Positions 37,871 to 45,335 of a stretch of 64,000 nucleotides of DNA are shown one piece after another. Made by a program: the position numbers and the translations under genes. Position 1 is the stretch's first letter. Each line of letters opens with the position of its first letter. The stretch comes from Pontibacter beigongshangensis. Lineage in GTDB: Bacteria; Bacteroidota; Bacteroidia; Cytophagales; Hymenobacteraceae. The stretch spans positions 124,001-188,000 of the forward strand of contig NZ_VFSD01000008.1 in assembly GCF_014332515.1 (NCBI RefSeq), given 5' to 3'. The notes under the pieces were generated by a model. It saw only the letters and a list, made by a program, of their open reading frames with translations. It ran no database searches and was not told the DNA's origin.

Positions 37871-37966
37871 AAAGACCTCGCAGTGTCCGAAGGTCCTGCG
37901 AGTGTCTAGCCAACTGTAACGGCTCCCCCAGACACTCGCAGGAGCTGCGCACGCTGCGAGGTCTTT
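37871..37966. repeat. Family C REP-like doublet
   Basis: Two inverted units of about 41-46 bp. Unit one starts GACCTCGCAG and ends CTGCGAGTGTCTAGCC (37871-37911); unit two is its reverse complement with changes (37921-37966). Each unit is itself a hairpin. It ends 3 bp from the transposase fragment. Confidence 0.75.
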
Positions 37967-37969
37967 GTG

Positions 37970-38161
37970 TTATAGCTCATCTTGTTCCAGAAATGGGGCA
38001 ATGGTTTTGAAGTCGGTGGCATGCTCTTCGTGCTGCTGCTGATAGGCTTCAGGGCCACCGAACCACGTTAGCACCTCTTCCCGCTGCAGGGTAGTTTTAC
38101 TTTTGGAGAGTATGCTGTGGTAAGACGAGTAGGGCCACTCTTTGAAAATACTTACCTGGCT
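37970..38161 (-). pseudogene. 3' fragment of a Y1/RAYT-like transposase
   Basis: The frame is open for 63 codons from just after a TAG at 38162-38164. It encodes VSIFKEWPYSSYHSILSKS, then TLQREEVLTWFGGPEAYQ and a helical end. W-x-YSSY, LQREEVL and WFGG are characteristic of the C-terminal part of IS200-like Y1 (REP-associated tyrosine) transposases in Bacteroidota. The catalytic HUH and Tyr region is absent, so it is a remnant. Family C palindromes lie on both sides, as REPs do around RAYT genes. Confidence 0.7.
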
Positions 38162-38216
38162 CTAACGAAACTGACTTTTGCATAACCCATATACGGTGCA
38201 AACACCGCCATAAGCA

Positions 38217-38258
38217 GAAGACCTCGCAGCGTGCGCAGCTCCAGCGAGTGTCTGGCCA
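38217..38258 (+). repeat. Family C REP-like unit
   Basis: GACCTCGCAGCGTGCGCAGC, then TCCAGCGAGTGTCTGGCC. It has the same orientation as 37871 and lies on the other side of the transposase fragment. Confidence 0.7.
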
Positions 38259-38520
38259 AACGCCATAAGCGCTTGCTTCCTCACCGGCACATAATCTACC
38301 GCAAAGTCATCTTTCAGGATATTCAGTTGCCACAGCCTCTGCCACACTGGAGCTTCGCCAGATTAAAAATTTAAAATTCGAGATTCGAAACGATGGCAGA
38401 TATGCCCACCGGCAGCTTTATAGGCATCAGACCTTTCTAAAATCAAACTGGAAGAGAACTCAGTCCGGTTAAGCAAATAATGTAGAGCCAGTTTAAGAAG
38501 CATAAAAGGCTGACATTCAG

Positions 38521-38573
38521 AATTATGATAATCAAAAAGGCCCTCCGGAGGAGAAGTACTCTGCTGCTGCTGG
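38521..38573 (-). repeat. Family A repeat, copy 13
   Basis: AATTATGATAATCAAAAAGG, then CCCTCCGGAGG, then an arm ending CTGCTGCTGCTGG. Confidence 0.75.
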
Positions 38574-38640
38574 CCATCCACAGAAAAGCTCCTTTCTGGA
38601 AACACAGCAGATAACCCGCAAGAATCAATGTTGCCCCCTG

Positions 38641-39051
38641 CTATTTCTCCAGCAGCCATCTCATCGCCTCCTGCTCATCACCAAAATCTCTCACTATCAG
38701 GTTATGGTCTATGGTGTGGCCCCGGATAATCATTTCCCGTATCCCCTCCCTGTTCGCTTCTGAATGAGACGGGAGCCGTGCCATACGCAGCAGCGAGCTA
38801 TTGACCAACATCGGAATAAAAACTTCCAAACTCCACTGCAGGTCGTCAGGGGCAATGGATTGCATCAGGCGGTCGTCGCCAAGCCAGCGCGTCAGATAAT
38901 TGCGATCTATCAAGTCTAAAGTTAACAAATAAGCTTCTCTTAGTTCCGGCCCTCTCACATGCCCCCGCCATACAGCCTTACCCAAAGAAATCTTCTTGTC
39001 GAAATAAAGGCTTACAAAATTGTTCTGAAAATAGATTTGCATTGTTTGCAC
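38641..39051 (-). CDS. Small STAS/SpoIIAA-like protein of unknown function
   Basis: The 136-residue protein alternates strands and helices without a signal peptide. Its layout parallels the 140-residue protein at 44798: an N-terminal strand pair, a central helical block, and a C-terminus of the form I-x-x-FG-x-E-x-x-A-x-x-WLL. This layout recalls SpoIIAA/STAS-like domains in Hymenobacteraceae, but sequence similarity is low and the assignment is tentative. Possible roles (anti-anti-sigma-like or light/stress signalling) are not supported by neighbours. Confidence 0.6.
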   Translation of the reverse strand: MQTMQIYFQNNFVSLYFDKKISLGKAVWRGHVRGPELREAYLLTLDLIDRNYLTRWLGDDRLMQSIAPDDLQWSLEVFIPMLVNSSLLRMARLPSHSEANREGIREMIIRGHTIDHNLIVRDFGDEQEAMRWLLEK

Positions 39052-39767
39052 TTTAAAAAGTACAAATATAGAAATAAAAGAACAAGATAGTAGACCCTGT
39101 CATTTATTTGGCTGGTGTCTGTAAAAAAATAGTGAGGAGAAGTACTGGAGTTTGAAAGTTGGTAAACACACAACCGTGGATATTACTGATTAACCCTAGC
39201 TGTAACACAGTAAAAACACGTAGAAGCACGGTTATACAACATAAAAAACTACTATTTTTTAAAAGTTACAGTAAGCTTTTACAGATACTGATACTTCTCA
39301 GTTTTTTTTCTGATACCTCTCATTGCATAAATAAAACGGCATGAAGGCCCGCCTGTAAATCCCTTACTTCCTCAAAACGGAAACTTGCGGCCTCCCACTT
39401 TTCAGGATTATGAGAGGCAAGCAAAATATATTTTAAGAACAGAACAGGAAAGCACCTGCAGCCACAAGTAGCAACAGCAAGTGCAAACGGGTGCTCTGGA
39501 GGGGGTTTTTTATTAGAATAATTTAGAACTCCAGATTCCGGGCTCTCCTCAACCAGCCCATATTCCCGCAAGTAAAAACATGCTTTCATGATGCAGGATC
39601 ATGTTAAAGTAAAACATACAACGACAAAATGGCCTTAAAAAGCATTTTGAAGCACTATTTACAAGACATTATGTCGTGCCCCTACCAGAGACTAGTTTCA
39701 GATCCGGGGTAGGTATAAGTGGCACTTATTTTGCACTAACCACATCGAATAAGAAAGAGGAGACGAC
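39052..39767. other. Intergenic region
   Basis: AT-rich with no convincing gene. It contains family A copy 14 (39491). A strong Shine-Dalgarno-like AGAGGAGA, unusual in Bacteroidota, precedes the downstream ATG at 39768. Confidence 0.5.
39491..39524 (+). repeat. Family A repeat, copy 14
   Basis: GTGCTCTGGAGGGGG, then TTTTTTATTAGAATAATTT. Confidence 0.75.
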
Positions 39768-40154
39768 ATGAAACTGATAAAAGACAAAGAGTTTTTACGA
39801 AACATTGCACAGCACATTAACCTGTTCAATACCATCGGTGGAGGTGTTAGTGAGACGTACGTAGACATTAAAAGATATAAAAGAGGTGCCGTGATACAGG
39901 TGTGGGCTGCCGGAGTAGATTCTAATTTATTTAAGATTGTGCTGCACAACAACCAGCTTACTGTGCTGTCGATGCTGCACAGCGATGGAGATTCCAAAGT
40001 GGCTATACCGCTCTTTAACAGAACCTATATGCTGCCTCCCCAGGTAGACCTTACACGCATTGAGGCGGTGCACCAGGATGGCCAACTGCAGATTAAGCTA
40101 CCGTACCACGACGCGGCTACGCATCCGAAAGAAATCAAAATTCAGCAATTATAA
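39768..40154 (+). CDS. Hsp20/alpha-crystallin-like small protein
   Basis: The 128-residue protein has a C-terminal half that fits the alpha-crystallin beta-sandwich. FNRTYMLPPQVDLTRIEAVH is followed by DGQLQIKLPY, equivalent to the F-x-R-x-x-LP-x-x-VD and DGvL-x-I-x-lP motifs of small heat-shock proteins. The classical A-x-x-x-nGvL motif is weak. A chaperone-like role is inferred only. The start is supported by AGAGGAGA 8 nt upstream of ATG. The stop codon lies inside the left arm of a 23-bp terminator stem. Confidence 0.7.
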   Translation: MKLIKDKEFLRNIAQHINLFNTIGGGVSETYVDIKRYKRGAVIQVWAAGVDSNLFKIVLHNNQLTVLSMLHSDGDSKVAIPLFNRTYMLPPQVDLTRIEAVHQDGQLQIKLPYHDAATHPKEIKIQQL

Positions 40155-40197
40155 TTAAGAAAGGCTGCCGGTAAGGCAGCCTTTCTTAATTATAATT
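40147..40197 (+). terminator. 23-bp perfect-stem terminator overlapping the stop codon
   Basis: The arms at 40147-40169 and 40175-40197 are perfectly complementary and enclose GGTAA. The GC-rich top AAGGCTGCC is followed by an AT-rich base, so it can serve both strands. Confidence 0.85.
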
Positions 40198-40265
40198 GCT
40201 CCATAAGCTATTGCTTTCCTTTAACCACCTGGGCTTGAGGCCTGAAATCAGGATGAGGCAGCTTG

Positions 40266-40523
40266 TTAAACAAATTTTGCCTTGATAATAGAGGTCAGGT
40301 AATCATATACTTCTACGCTCTCCTTGTCGAAAGAAAACGTGTTATAGCTGTCGGCTGTGGTCTTCATAACCCGGCATCCATTCTCGATCATCATAAAAAT
40401 AAGCTCCCGCAAGCGGTATGGGTGCCCCGCGATATTTAAGATACATATGGCATCGCTACTCTCTACCTGCAGAAACATGTGTTCCACATGGTTTGTATCG
40501 GTCATCATCTTTTCTTCAGACAT
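40266..40523 (-). CDS. Small hypothetical protein
   Basis: The 85-residue acidic protein has no recognised domain. It begins MSEEKMMTDTNHVEHMF and has strands around AICILNIAGHPYRLRELIFM. Methionines at codons 6 and 7 are alternative starts. No signal peptide or TM segment is seen. Codon use is consistent with coding. It converges with the Hsp20-like gene across its terminator. Confidence 0.6.
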   Translation of the reverse strand: MSEEKMMTDTNHVEHMFLQVESSDAICILNIAGHPYRLRELIFMMIENGCRVMKTTADSYNTFSFDKESVEVYDYLTSIIKAKFV

Positions 40524-40726
40524 AGGTTTCAGCTTTTTGCCCCATTATAAAAGCAATTTTCTCACCATAAAAGTGCCCTATCTCTGCAGTTTCTGCCAAT
40601 GCTTTTGCTGAAGTGGCGCCTGACGACTGCAGCAAGGCAGCTGGGACAGGTATTTTTGGTATGTATTCCAGCAGGAGCATCGGCCCCTAATTTTACAGGG
40701 GCAAGGGGATTCTGCCAACTGCGGCA

Positions 40727-40771
40727 AATTATTGGAATGAAAAAGCCCCTCAGGAGTATACGCTGCTGCTA
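40727..40771 (-). repeat. Family A repeat, copy 15
   Basis: AATTATTGGAATGAAAAAGC, then CCCTCAGGAG and CGCTGCTGCTAC. It lies 15 bp beyond the stop of the small membrane protein. Confidence 0.75.
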
Positions 40772-40785
40772 CTAATTTAGCAGTG

Positions 40786-40965
40786 TTAGCGGCGAGGATG
40801 CTCCTTGCGCCAGCCCACCACCACCAGCATAACCCAGACGGGATAGAAAGGCGTGAAAACAGCCGCAAGTGGAGGGTCTATGGCAAAGGCCACTATCAGC
40901 TGTAGCAGCAGGTTCAGGGCAGCCCCTATGAAGGCGATTTTGTAATACTTGTTTATGTTGCGCAT
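40786..40965 (-). CDS. 59-residue membrane protein of unknown function
   Basis: This short frame encodes MRNINKYYKIAFIGAALNLL, followed by a second hydrophobic stretch PFYPVWVMLVVVGW and a basic end KEHPRR. Two TM helices with positively charged tails suggest a small inner-membrane protein. The ATG at 40965 and the TAA at 40786-40788 give a clean small gene. A longer frame in another phase covers the same bases but is proline/histidine-rich and non-coding in look. The function is unknown. Confidence 0.6.
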   Translation of the reverse strand: MRNINKYYKIAFIGAALNLLLQLIVAFAIDPPLAAVFTPFYPVWVMLVVVGWRKEHPRR

Positions 40966-41085
40966 GGTTTATTGGTACAGCTGCCGGCTGGGCATAAGGT
41001 GTTGGGTTGGGATGGCTGCCAGGATCAATTGATTTTTGGTGGAACACAGCCCTGTGGCTACTTTGGCAATAAAATCAGCAAAAAA

Positions 41086-41111
41086 AATACCCGCTTCTAA
41101 GGGCGGGTATT
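41086..41111 (-). terminator. Terminator overlapping the end of the 74-residue gene
   Basis: The stem AATACCCGC/GCGGGTATT (41086-41094 with 41103-41111) continues into a T-run on the minus strand. The right arm covers the last sense codons. Confidence 0.75.
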
Positions 41112-41321
41112 CATTAACCTAAATGCCTCGGCTCGCGTTATCTTTTTTTCAAGCACGAGCGGCTTGTCATCTTCCTTGGCTATCACCAAGTAGTACTTAT
41201 TATCTTTGTCCTGGTAATAGATCAGCGTCGTCAGATCTTCGTATCCAATACTATAGATCTTTCTTGGCTCCTCCTTGCCAAACTTGAAATAATCTAAACT
41301 TATATTCTTCCTTAATTTCAT
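41097..41321 (-). CDS. Small hypothetical protein
   Basis: The 74-residue basic, strand-rich protein includes KIYSIGYEDLTTLIYYQ and KYYLVIAKEDDKPLVL. No domain is recognised. A terminator at its very end supports a real transcript. The ATG at 41321 follows AAGGAG (41327-41332), a plausible ribosome binding site. Confidence 0.6.
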   Translation of the reverse strand: MKLRKNISLDYFKFGKEEPRKIYSIGYEDLTTLIYYQDKDNKYYLVIAKEDDKPLVLEKKITRAEAFRLMNTRP

Positions 41322-41339
41322 AATCCAACTCCTTGATAC

Positions 41340-42077
41340 TGATTTAACGCTTGTTGGGGGTTGTATTGTTTCATTATATTAGTAAGATACAAAAACATTC
41401 TTCCTAAATTCACATTGCTGATTTACAGCCGTTTACATATATACTGGTTTGTATGAGTTTGAACTTTAATAATAACAGCTTTAATCCGGCCACTGCCTCA
41501 GGCAATCTGCAAGGCCATAACCAGTGTTTTAACTTCATTTTCGAAAATACAATTTTATATTACGATATACAGATATTGGGCATGAGATGCTGCTGCTGAT
41601 GGCACAAGCCGCTTTGTTTTTTGGAGGGTAACTGAAGCCCCGGTTACGGGTGCCTCTACTTTTGGGCAGGCAAAGAGACATCGGGGAAATCGCGGCGCAA
41701 GACTTACTTCTGCGCCATCCCGCATCCTGCTTGCTCAGTGCCGGCTCAGCAGCATGCCTGAGGCAACGGCTTTGCCTGTGTGGCCACCGGACACAACTTA
41801 AATTATGCACCGGAAAAATTCCGGAGGCGGCTGAGTTGGCTGCAGAGGCTCAGCAATACCCGTCGCATTGGGGCGGGCCGGTTATTATTGGTATGAGTTT
41901 TGAGCGGGCTAAGTCCTAACAAAAAGCCTCATTAGCTGGTATAATTAGGGCGTGTCTACATTTTGTGCTGCAAACTGGCCGTAAAAAAATCTGACAGGAG
42001 GACTTTTTGCCTGCAAAAGCTAAATTTATACACGCGCCTGGCATCAACATAAATTAAATAGTACTTTTATCTTTTAC
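41340..42077. other. Intergenic region with nothing recognised
   Basis: About 700 bp of mixed composition. Open frames on both strands around 41535-41919 look like out-of-phase noise, and no family A core was found. A Bacteroidota-like TATCTTTT lies at about 42068, just before the next gene. Confidence 0.4.
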
Positions 42078-42824
42078 ATGACTTACCTACAAAAGATTTT
42101 CAACCTTTGCCTCTTTTTACTGACCATGGGTCTGTCGGCCGAGGCTCAGAGTACAATGGGGCAGCCCCGCCAATATTTTTTGCAGCTGCGCACCGGGGAG
42201 ATAGTGTATGCCAACAAGGTGCAGATTAAATCGCCCATCTTTAAATCAGACTACTTCCTGCTCGACGACAGCCTGCAGTATGGCATCGAGCTAGTAGACA
42301 CTTACCAGAGCAACCAGGGCTACTTTACCCGCATAGCGCCCGGGAGCAGCACCGATGCCTTCGCCAAGCGCATCAGCGAAGGGCCACGGATCTCGAAGTT
42401 CTACTCAAGCCGCAACTACTACAACTATGGGTATGGCGCCTACGGCTACGGCATGGGCATGCCGGGGCACAGCCGGCGGCGCATTTATTATTTCTCCAAA
42501 GACCATGGGCCGCTCTATGAGTACAACTACAACAACCTGCAGCAAGCTTTAGCCGACAATGCCTCCAGCATGGCTATTCTGAAACAGTACCGGCGGAACA
42601 AGATCATTTACACCGGCATGTCTATTGCAGGGGCAGGCGTGCTGGCTTATGGCGCTATATCGTCGGCCAACAGCTCGCAAAATGGCTACTCAAGTATTTC
42701 GCCGGCCGTGTATGGCGGCGCTGCCCTTATTGCAACGCCTTTTGTTATTCAGCTCTTCCAGAAAGACAAGCTGACGCAGGCGATGGAGGTATATAATTAC
42801 GAGCTCAGAGATACATCCAGGTAG
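42078..42824 (+). CDS. Exported protein of unknown function
   Basis: The 248-residue protein has a signal peptide (residues 1-23, ending SAEAQ). A soluble region begins QYFLQLRTGEIVYANKVQIK, followed by a Tyr/Gly-rich loop (RNYYNYGYGAYGYGMGMPG at about 112-130). Two hydrophobic helices sit near the C-terminus (about 174-192 and 205-225). The pattern is common among Bacteroidota envelope proteins but no family name is recognised. It is a single gene. Confidence 0.75.
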   Translation: MTYLQKIFNLCLFLLTMGLSAEAQSTMGQPRQYFLQLRTGEIVYANKVQIKSPIFKSDYFLLDDSLQYGIELVDTYQSNQGYFTRIAPGSSTDAFAKRISEGPRISKFYSSRNYYNYGYGAYGYGMGMPGHSRRRIYYFSKDHGPLYEYNYNNLQQALADNASSMAILKQYRRNKIIYTGMSIAGAGVLAYGAISSANSSQNGYSSISPAVYGGAALIATPFVIQLFQKDKLTQAMEVYNYELRDTSR

Positions 42825-42929
42825 CAGGCAGTTGCTGGTTTGGCAGTGCTCTGCATACGATCTGTGATGCGTTGCTGCTCTTGCCTCAGGCACAGCCCCC
42901 ACACCCGGCTGCGCAAATCTCGCCCTCAG

Positions 42930-42965
42930 ATTCCGCTAATGAAAATGGCCATCCGGCGCCTGCTG
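42930..42965 (-). repeat. Family A repeat, copy 16 (degenerate)
   Basis: ATTCCGCTAATGAAAATGGC, then CATCCGGCGCCTGCTGC. Confidence 0.55.
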
Positions 42966-42999
42966 CAAAGGCCATAACTTATTAAATTGTATTTATTTT

Positions 43000-43434
43000 A
43001 TGATCACATCCTTACCGGTTTTACATGCCTCTGCAGGGCGCGCCTGCACCCGTTGGCTTATCAGTGCACTGCTATTAACAGGAATGGCCTCCTGCGCCAC
43101 CAGAACCGCCCAGTTTGGGCAGCGCGGCTACACCGAAGAGGGGCAGGCGTCTTACTACAGCAAAAAACTGCAGGGCCGCAAGATGGCTAACGGCCAGCCT
43201 TACCGGCACAACAAACTCACCGCTGCCCACCGCACGCTGCCGTTTGGTACCAGGGTAAAGGTAACCAGCCTGAAATCGAACAAAACCGTGAAGGTGACCA
43301 TAACGGACCGCGGGCCGTTTGTAAAAGGGCGGGTGATAGACTTGTCGGGGAGCGCGGCCAGCAGGCTGAATGCCGTGCAGGCGGGCGTGGTGCCGGTAAA
43401 GGTAAAGGTAATTCGGGCCGCCAGTGCCCGGTAA
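43000..43434 (+). CDS. RlpA-family lipoprotein without SPOR domain
   Basis: The 144-residue protein has a lipoprotein signal ending in the lipobox LLTGMASC. The RlpA double-psi barrel follows: GQASYYSKKLQGRKMANGQ, LTAAHRTLPFGTRVKVTS and VTITDRGPFVKGRVIDLS. It lacks the SPOR domain of the copy at 2231, so it is probably a free periplasmic or outer-membrane-anchored peptidoglycan-associated factor. The barrel sequence is about half identical to the first copy by eye. It is monocistronic. Confidence 0.88.
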   Translation: MITSLPVLHASAGRACTRWLISALLLTGMASCATRTAQFGQRGYTEEGQASYYSKKLQGRKMANGQPYRHNKLTAAHRTLPFGTRVKVTSLKSNKTVKVTITDRGPFVKGRVIDLSGSAASRLNAVQAGVVPVKVKVIRAASAR

Positions 43435-43567
43435 TGCCCACAGCAGGCTCTAAACTATAATAGATAGCCGTCACACCCCAATAGTTGCATGCTCTATAAA
43501 TTAAATATTTCACAGAAATATCCTACTTAATTCTTGTTTTATCAAAATAATGCGTGTACATTTGGGC

Positions 43568-43918
43568 ATGAATAATATATGGAGATCTTATCGTTTCGTG
43601 ATGCCGATAGTGGCAGTGCTGCTCTTGTCAGCGCTGGCATCTCCTTTGGCCGCTAACCGGTTTGAGCGCCATTCCCCGGATACCTCCAGCCTTGAAGCCT
43701 GCCAGACCAAATCGGTTAAGCCCTCTAAAGCTACTGCCAAACCCGGGCAAAAATCTGTACTGGATGCCGAAGCCCTGGAAAGCCCGATCTCTTTTTTCAA
43801 AGACATGCTGTCTTCTAACGAGGAAGAAGACAACGATAAGGCGGCAGCCTCACCAGCCGGCCCTGCCCTGATTGCCGTAAAAGGCCTGGTTGCCACACTG
43901 CTCTCTACCATTATTTAG
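43568..43918 (+). CDS. Small exported protein of unknown function
   Basis: The 116-residue protein starts at the ATG at 43568 (MNNIWRSYRFV). A GTA-containing extension to 43550 is also open. A hydrophobic signal or anchor (about 11-30) is followed by a low-complexity Ser/Lys/Glu-rich region with an acidic patch (SSNEEEDNDKAAAS) and a hydrophobic C-terminus (LIAVKGLVATLLSTII). No family is recognised. Confidence 0.6.
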   Translation: MNNIWRSYRFVMPIVAVLLLSALASPLAANRFERHSPDTSSLEACQTKSVKPSKATAKPGQKSVLDAEALESPISFFKDMLSSNEEEDNDKAAASPAGPALIAVKGLVATLLSTII

Positions 43919-43923
43919 CGCCT

Positions 43924-43975
43924 GCAGCAGCAGCAAACCGCAAGGCCCTCTAAGGGCCTTTTTAATTTAAATAAT
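43924..43975 (+). repeat. Family A repeat, copy 17, possible terminator
   Basis: GCAGCAGCAGCAAACCGCAA arm, GGCCCTCTAAGGGCC hairpin, then TTTTTAATTTAAATAAT. It sits 6 bp after the stop of the upstream gene. Confidence 0.7.
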
Positions 43976-44038
43976 CTGCCAAAGAAAATCCTGCGCCTAC
44001 TACTACTGCCGTAAACAGCATTAACCGCCTGGCCCTTA

Positions 44039-44082
44039 GCAGCAGGAATAGCCTCCGGAAGGGCATTTTGATTTGAATAATT
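44039..44082 (+). repeat. Family A repeat, copy 18
   Basis: AGCAGCAGGAATAGCCTCCG, then GAAGGGCATTTTG and ATTTGAATAATT. Confidence 0.75.
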
Positions 44083-44436
44083 GCCCTGATACCCGACAAA
44101 CAATCCTGTACAGGCTGCTATTATCATCCCGCAAAAAAAGGTTTGTTATGGCATTGGCTGACTATAAAAAACCTGCAGGAGCCACAGGGCAGATGAAGTT
44201 GCCAGATGCACCGATTGACATTTTCTTTGTTGTGGGAAGGGGCGCTCTGCAAAGAGCGTTCGGCGAGTGGGGGTGCAGGGCTACCCGATAAAAAATCGTT
44301 TTGTTTTTTTGGTTCTGTATCAAGACCATAGCCGTCAGGCTAGGCAAAACGCTTTTATACTGTTATTCCAGCAAAACTACACGACCAGCCCTTGCTCTCA
44401 CCAACGAGCACAGCTGCTGCTCGATTTGTAAAACCG

Positions 44437-44628
44437 TCAAGTGTGTCTGAGGGCCTTTTTCCTTCTTAGCCTGAGGGCTAATGGCAGCAAGACAAATAAG
44501 AACAAAAACACGGGCCATGAAACAAGTGATGACGCTGCCAAAGCATAAAGGCGGCCATGCAAAAAAAACTCCATAGCCAGTAGCCATTGCCTTAGGCTCT
44601 CGCCCAAAAGATCCTTTCTGGATAACAA
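44437..44628 (-). CDS. Possible small single-TM protein
   Basis: A 63-codon frame (MLSRKDLLGESLRQWLLAME...) has one hydrophobic stretch followed by RLRRKK. A competing frame over the same bases is equally long, and there is no promoter or ribosome-site evidence. It may be non-coding. Confidence 0.2.
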   Translation of the reverse strand: MLSRKDLLGESLRQWLLAMEFFLHGRLYALAASSLVSWPVFLFLFVLLPLALRLRRKKALRHT

Positions 44629-44738
44629 GCTGCAAGGTTCAGGGTATGGTCTGGGAAAAACTTCATACGAATTGGCATAGGCACACCCAAGTAAGCATTG
44701 CCAGGTTAGCTAGCGTAATGGCCAAAAGCCCGATTTAT

Positions 44739-44795
44739 AAATTATTTGAATGAAAAAGGCCCTCGGGAGAACACTGCTGCTGCTGCTGCTGCTGT
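44739..44795 (-). repeat. Family A repeat, copy 19 (full length)
   Basis: AATTATTTGAATGAAAAAGG, then CCCTCGGGAG and a (CTG)6-type arm. It lies 3 bp from the stop of the next gene, at its 3' side. Confidence 0.75.
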
Positions 44796-44797
44796 GC

Positions 44798-45220
44798 CTA
44801 CTGACCATTGGTTAACAGCCATTCCACGGCAGCCTTCTCCTCGCCAAAATTCTTTACCTCAAAACCGATACACCCCAAGGCCTCTGCACGCGTGATAACA
44901 GATTCCAGCGCAAGCTTGCTGAACAGGTTGCTTGGCAGCACCCTGGCAAACTTCACAACACCTAATTTCGACAGTTCATCATAAAAGCTGCTCGAGAGCC
45001 AATCTTTGGCCTTAGAACTTATAGAGCCTAACTGCTGTGCATTAGACAGCACTTTGGTAATGTTGGAGTTGCTGATGCACTCGTTCAGCCTAACACCACT
45101 GTTCATCAGCTCCTGATCGTTTACAGCCGTTTGCAGCCACTCCGTTCGTAATACGCCATACTTGTGATCAGCTTCTATTTTGAAGCAATCTGATTGATAG
45201 ACAGGTTCTAGTCGAAGCAT
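44798..45220 (-). CDS. Small STAS/SpoIIAA-like protein (paralogue of 38641)
   Basis: The 140-residue soluble protein has strands at the N-terminus (SDCFKIEADHKYGVLRTEWL), a helical middle, and FEVKNFGEEKAAVEWLLTNG at the C-terminus. The C-terminus mirrors DFGDEQEAMRWLLEK of the protein at 38641. The two probably share a fold that recalls SpoIIAA/STAS-like domains; the role is unknown. It is downstream of hemW on the same strand, about 115 bp away. Confidence 0.6.
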   Translation of the reverse strand: MLRLEPVYQSDCFKIEADHKYGVLRTEWLQTAVNDQELMNSGVRLNECISNSNITKVLSNAQQLGSISSKAKDWLSSSFYDELSKLGVVKFARVLPSNLFSKLALESVITRAEALGCIGFEVKNFGEEKAAVEWLLTNGQ

Positions 45221-45335
45221 TGGCTCAGCAGCGTTAGGTTAAAGATGGCAGTGCAAATCTATTACAGAAACCATCATCTTCAGCAGGAGGAATGTTATTT
45301 ATTTAAAAATAGTATGTCAAAGCCATCCCAACTCC

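Larger units (their letters stand above)
37850..38640. other. Non-coding region with palindromic repeats and a transposase remnant
   Basis: Holds family C repeats (37871-37966, 38217-38258), the transposase fragment and family A copy 13. Minus-strand 38265-38350 is open and reads WQRLWQLNILKDDFAVDY; it could be another gene scrap, but no family is recognised. Confidence 0.55.
43919..44797. other. Intergenic region with three family A repeats
   Basis: Copies lie at 43924, 44039 and 44739. The first has a palindrome AAGGCCCT/AGGGCCTT plus T-run that could terminate the preceding gene. No confident gene was found in the remainder. Confidence 0.5.

Noticed and set aside
39320-39589. 89-codon minus-strand frame reading through family A copy 14
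   Set aside because: The frame runs through a repeat core (giving NKKPPPEHPF) and shows no conserved motif.
41650-41919. 89-codon plus-strand open frame in the 41.3-42.1 kb gap
   Set aside because: Composition is cysteine/leucine-rich without domain, ribosome site or promoter; an overlapping minus-strand frame is equally long.
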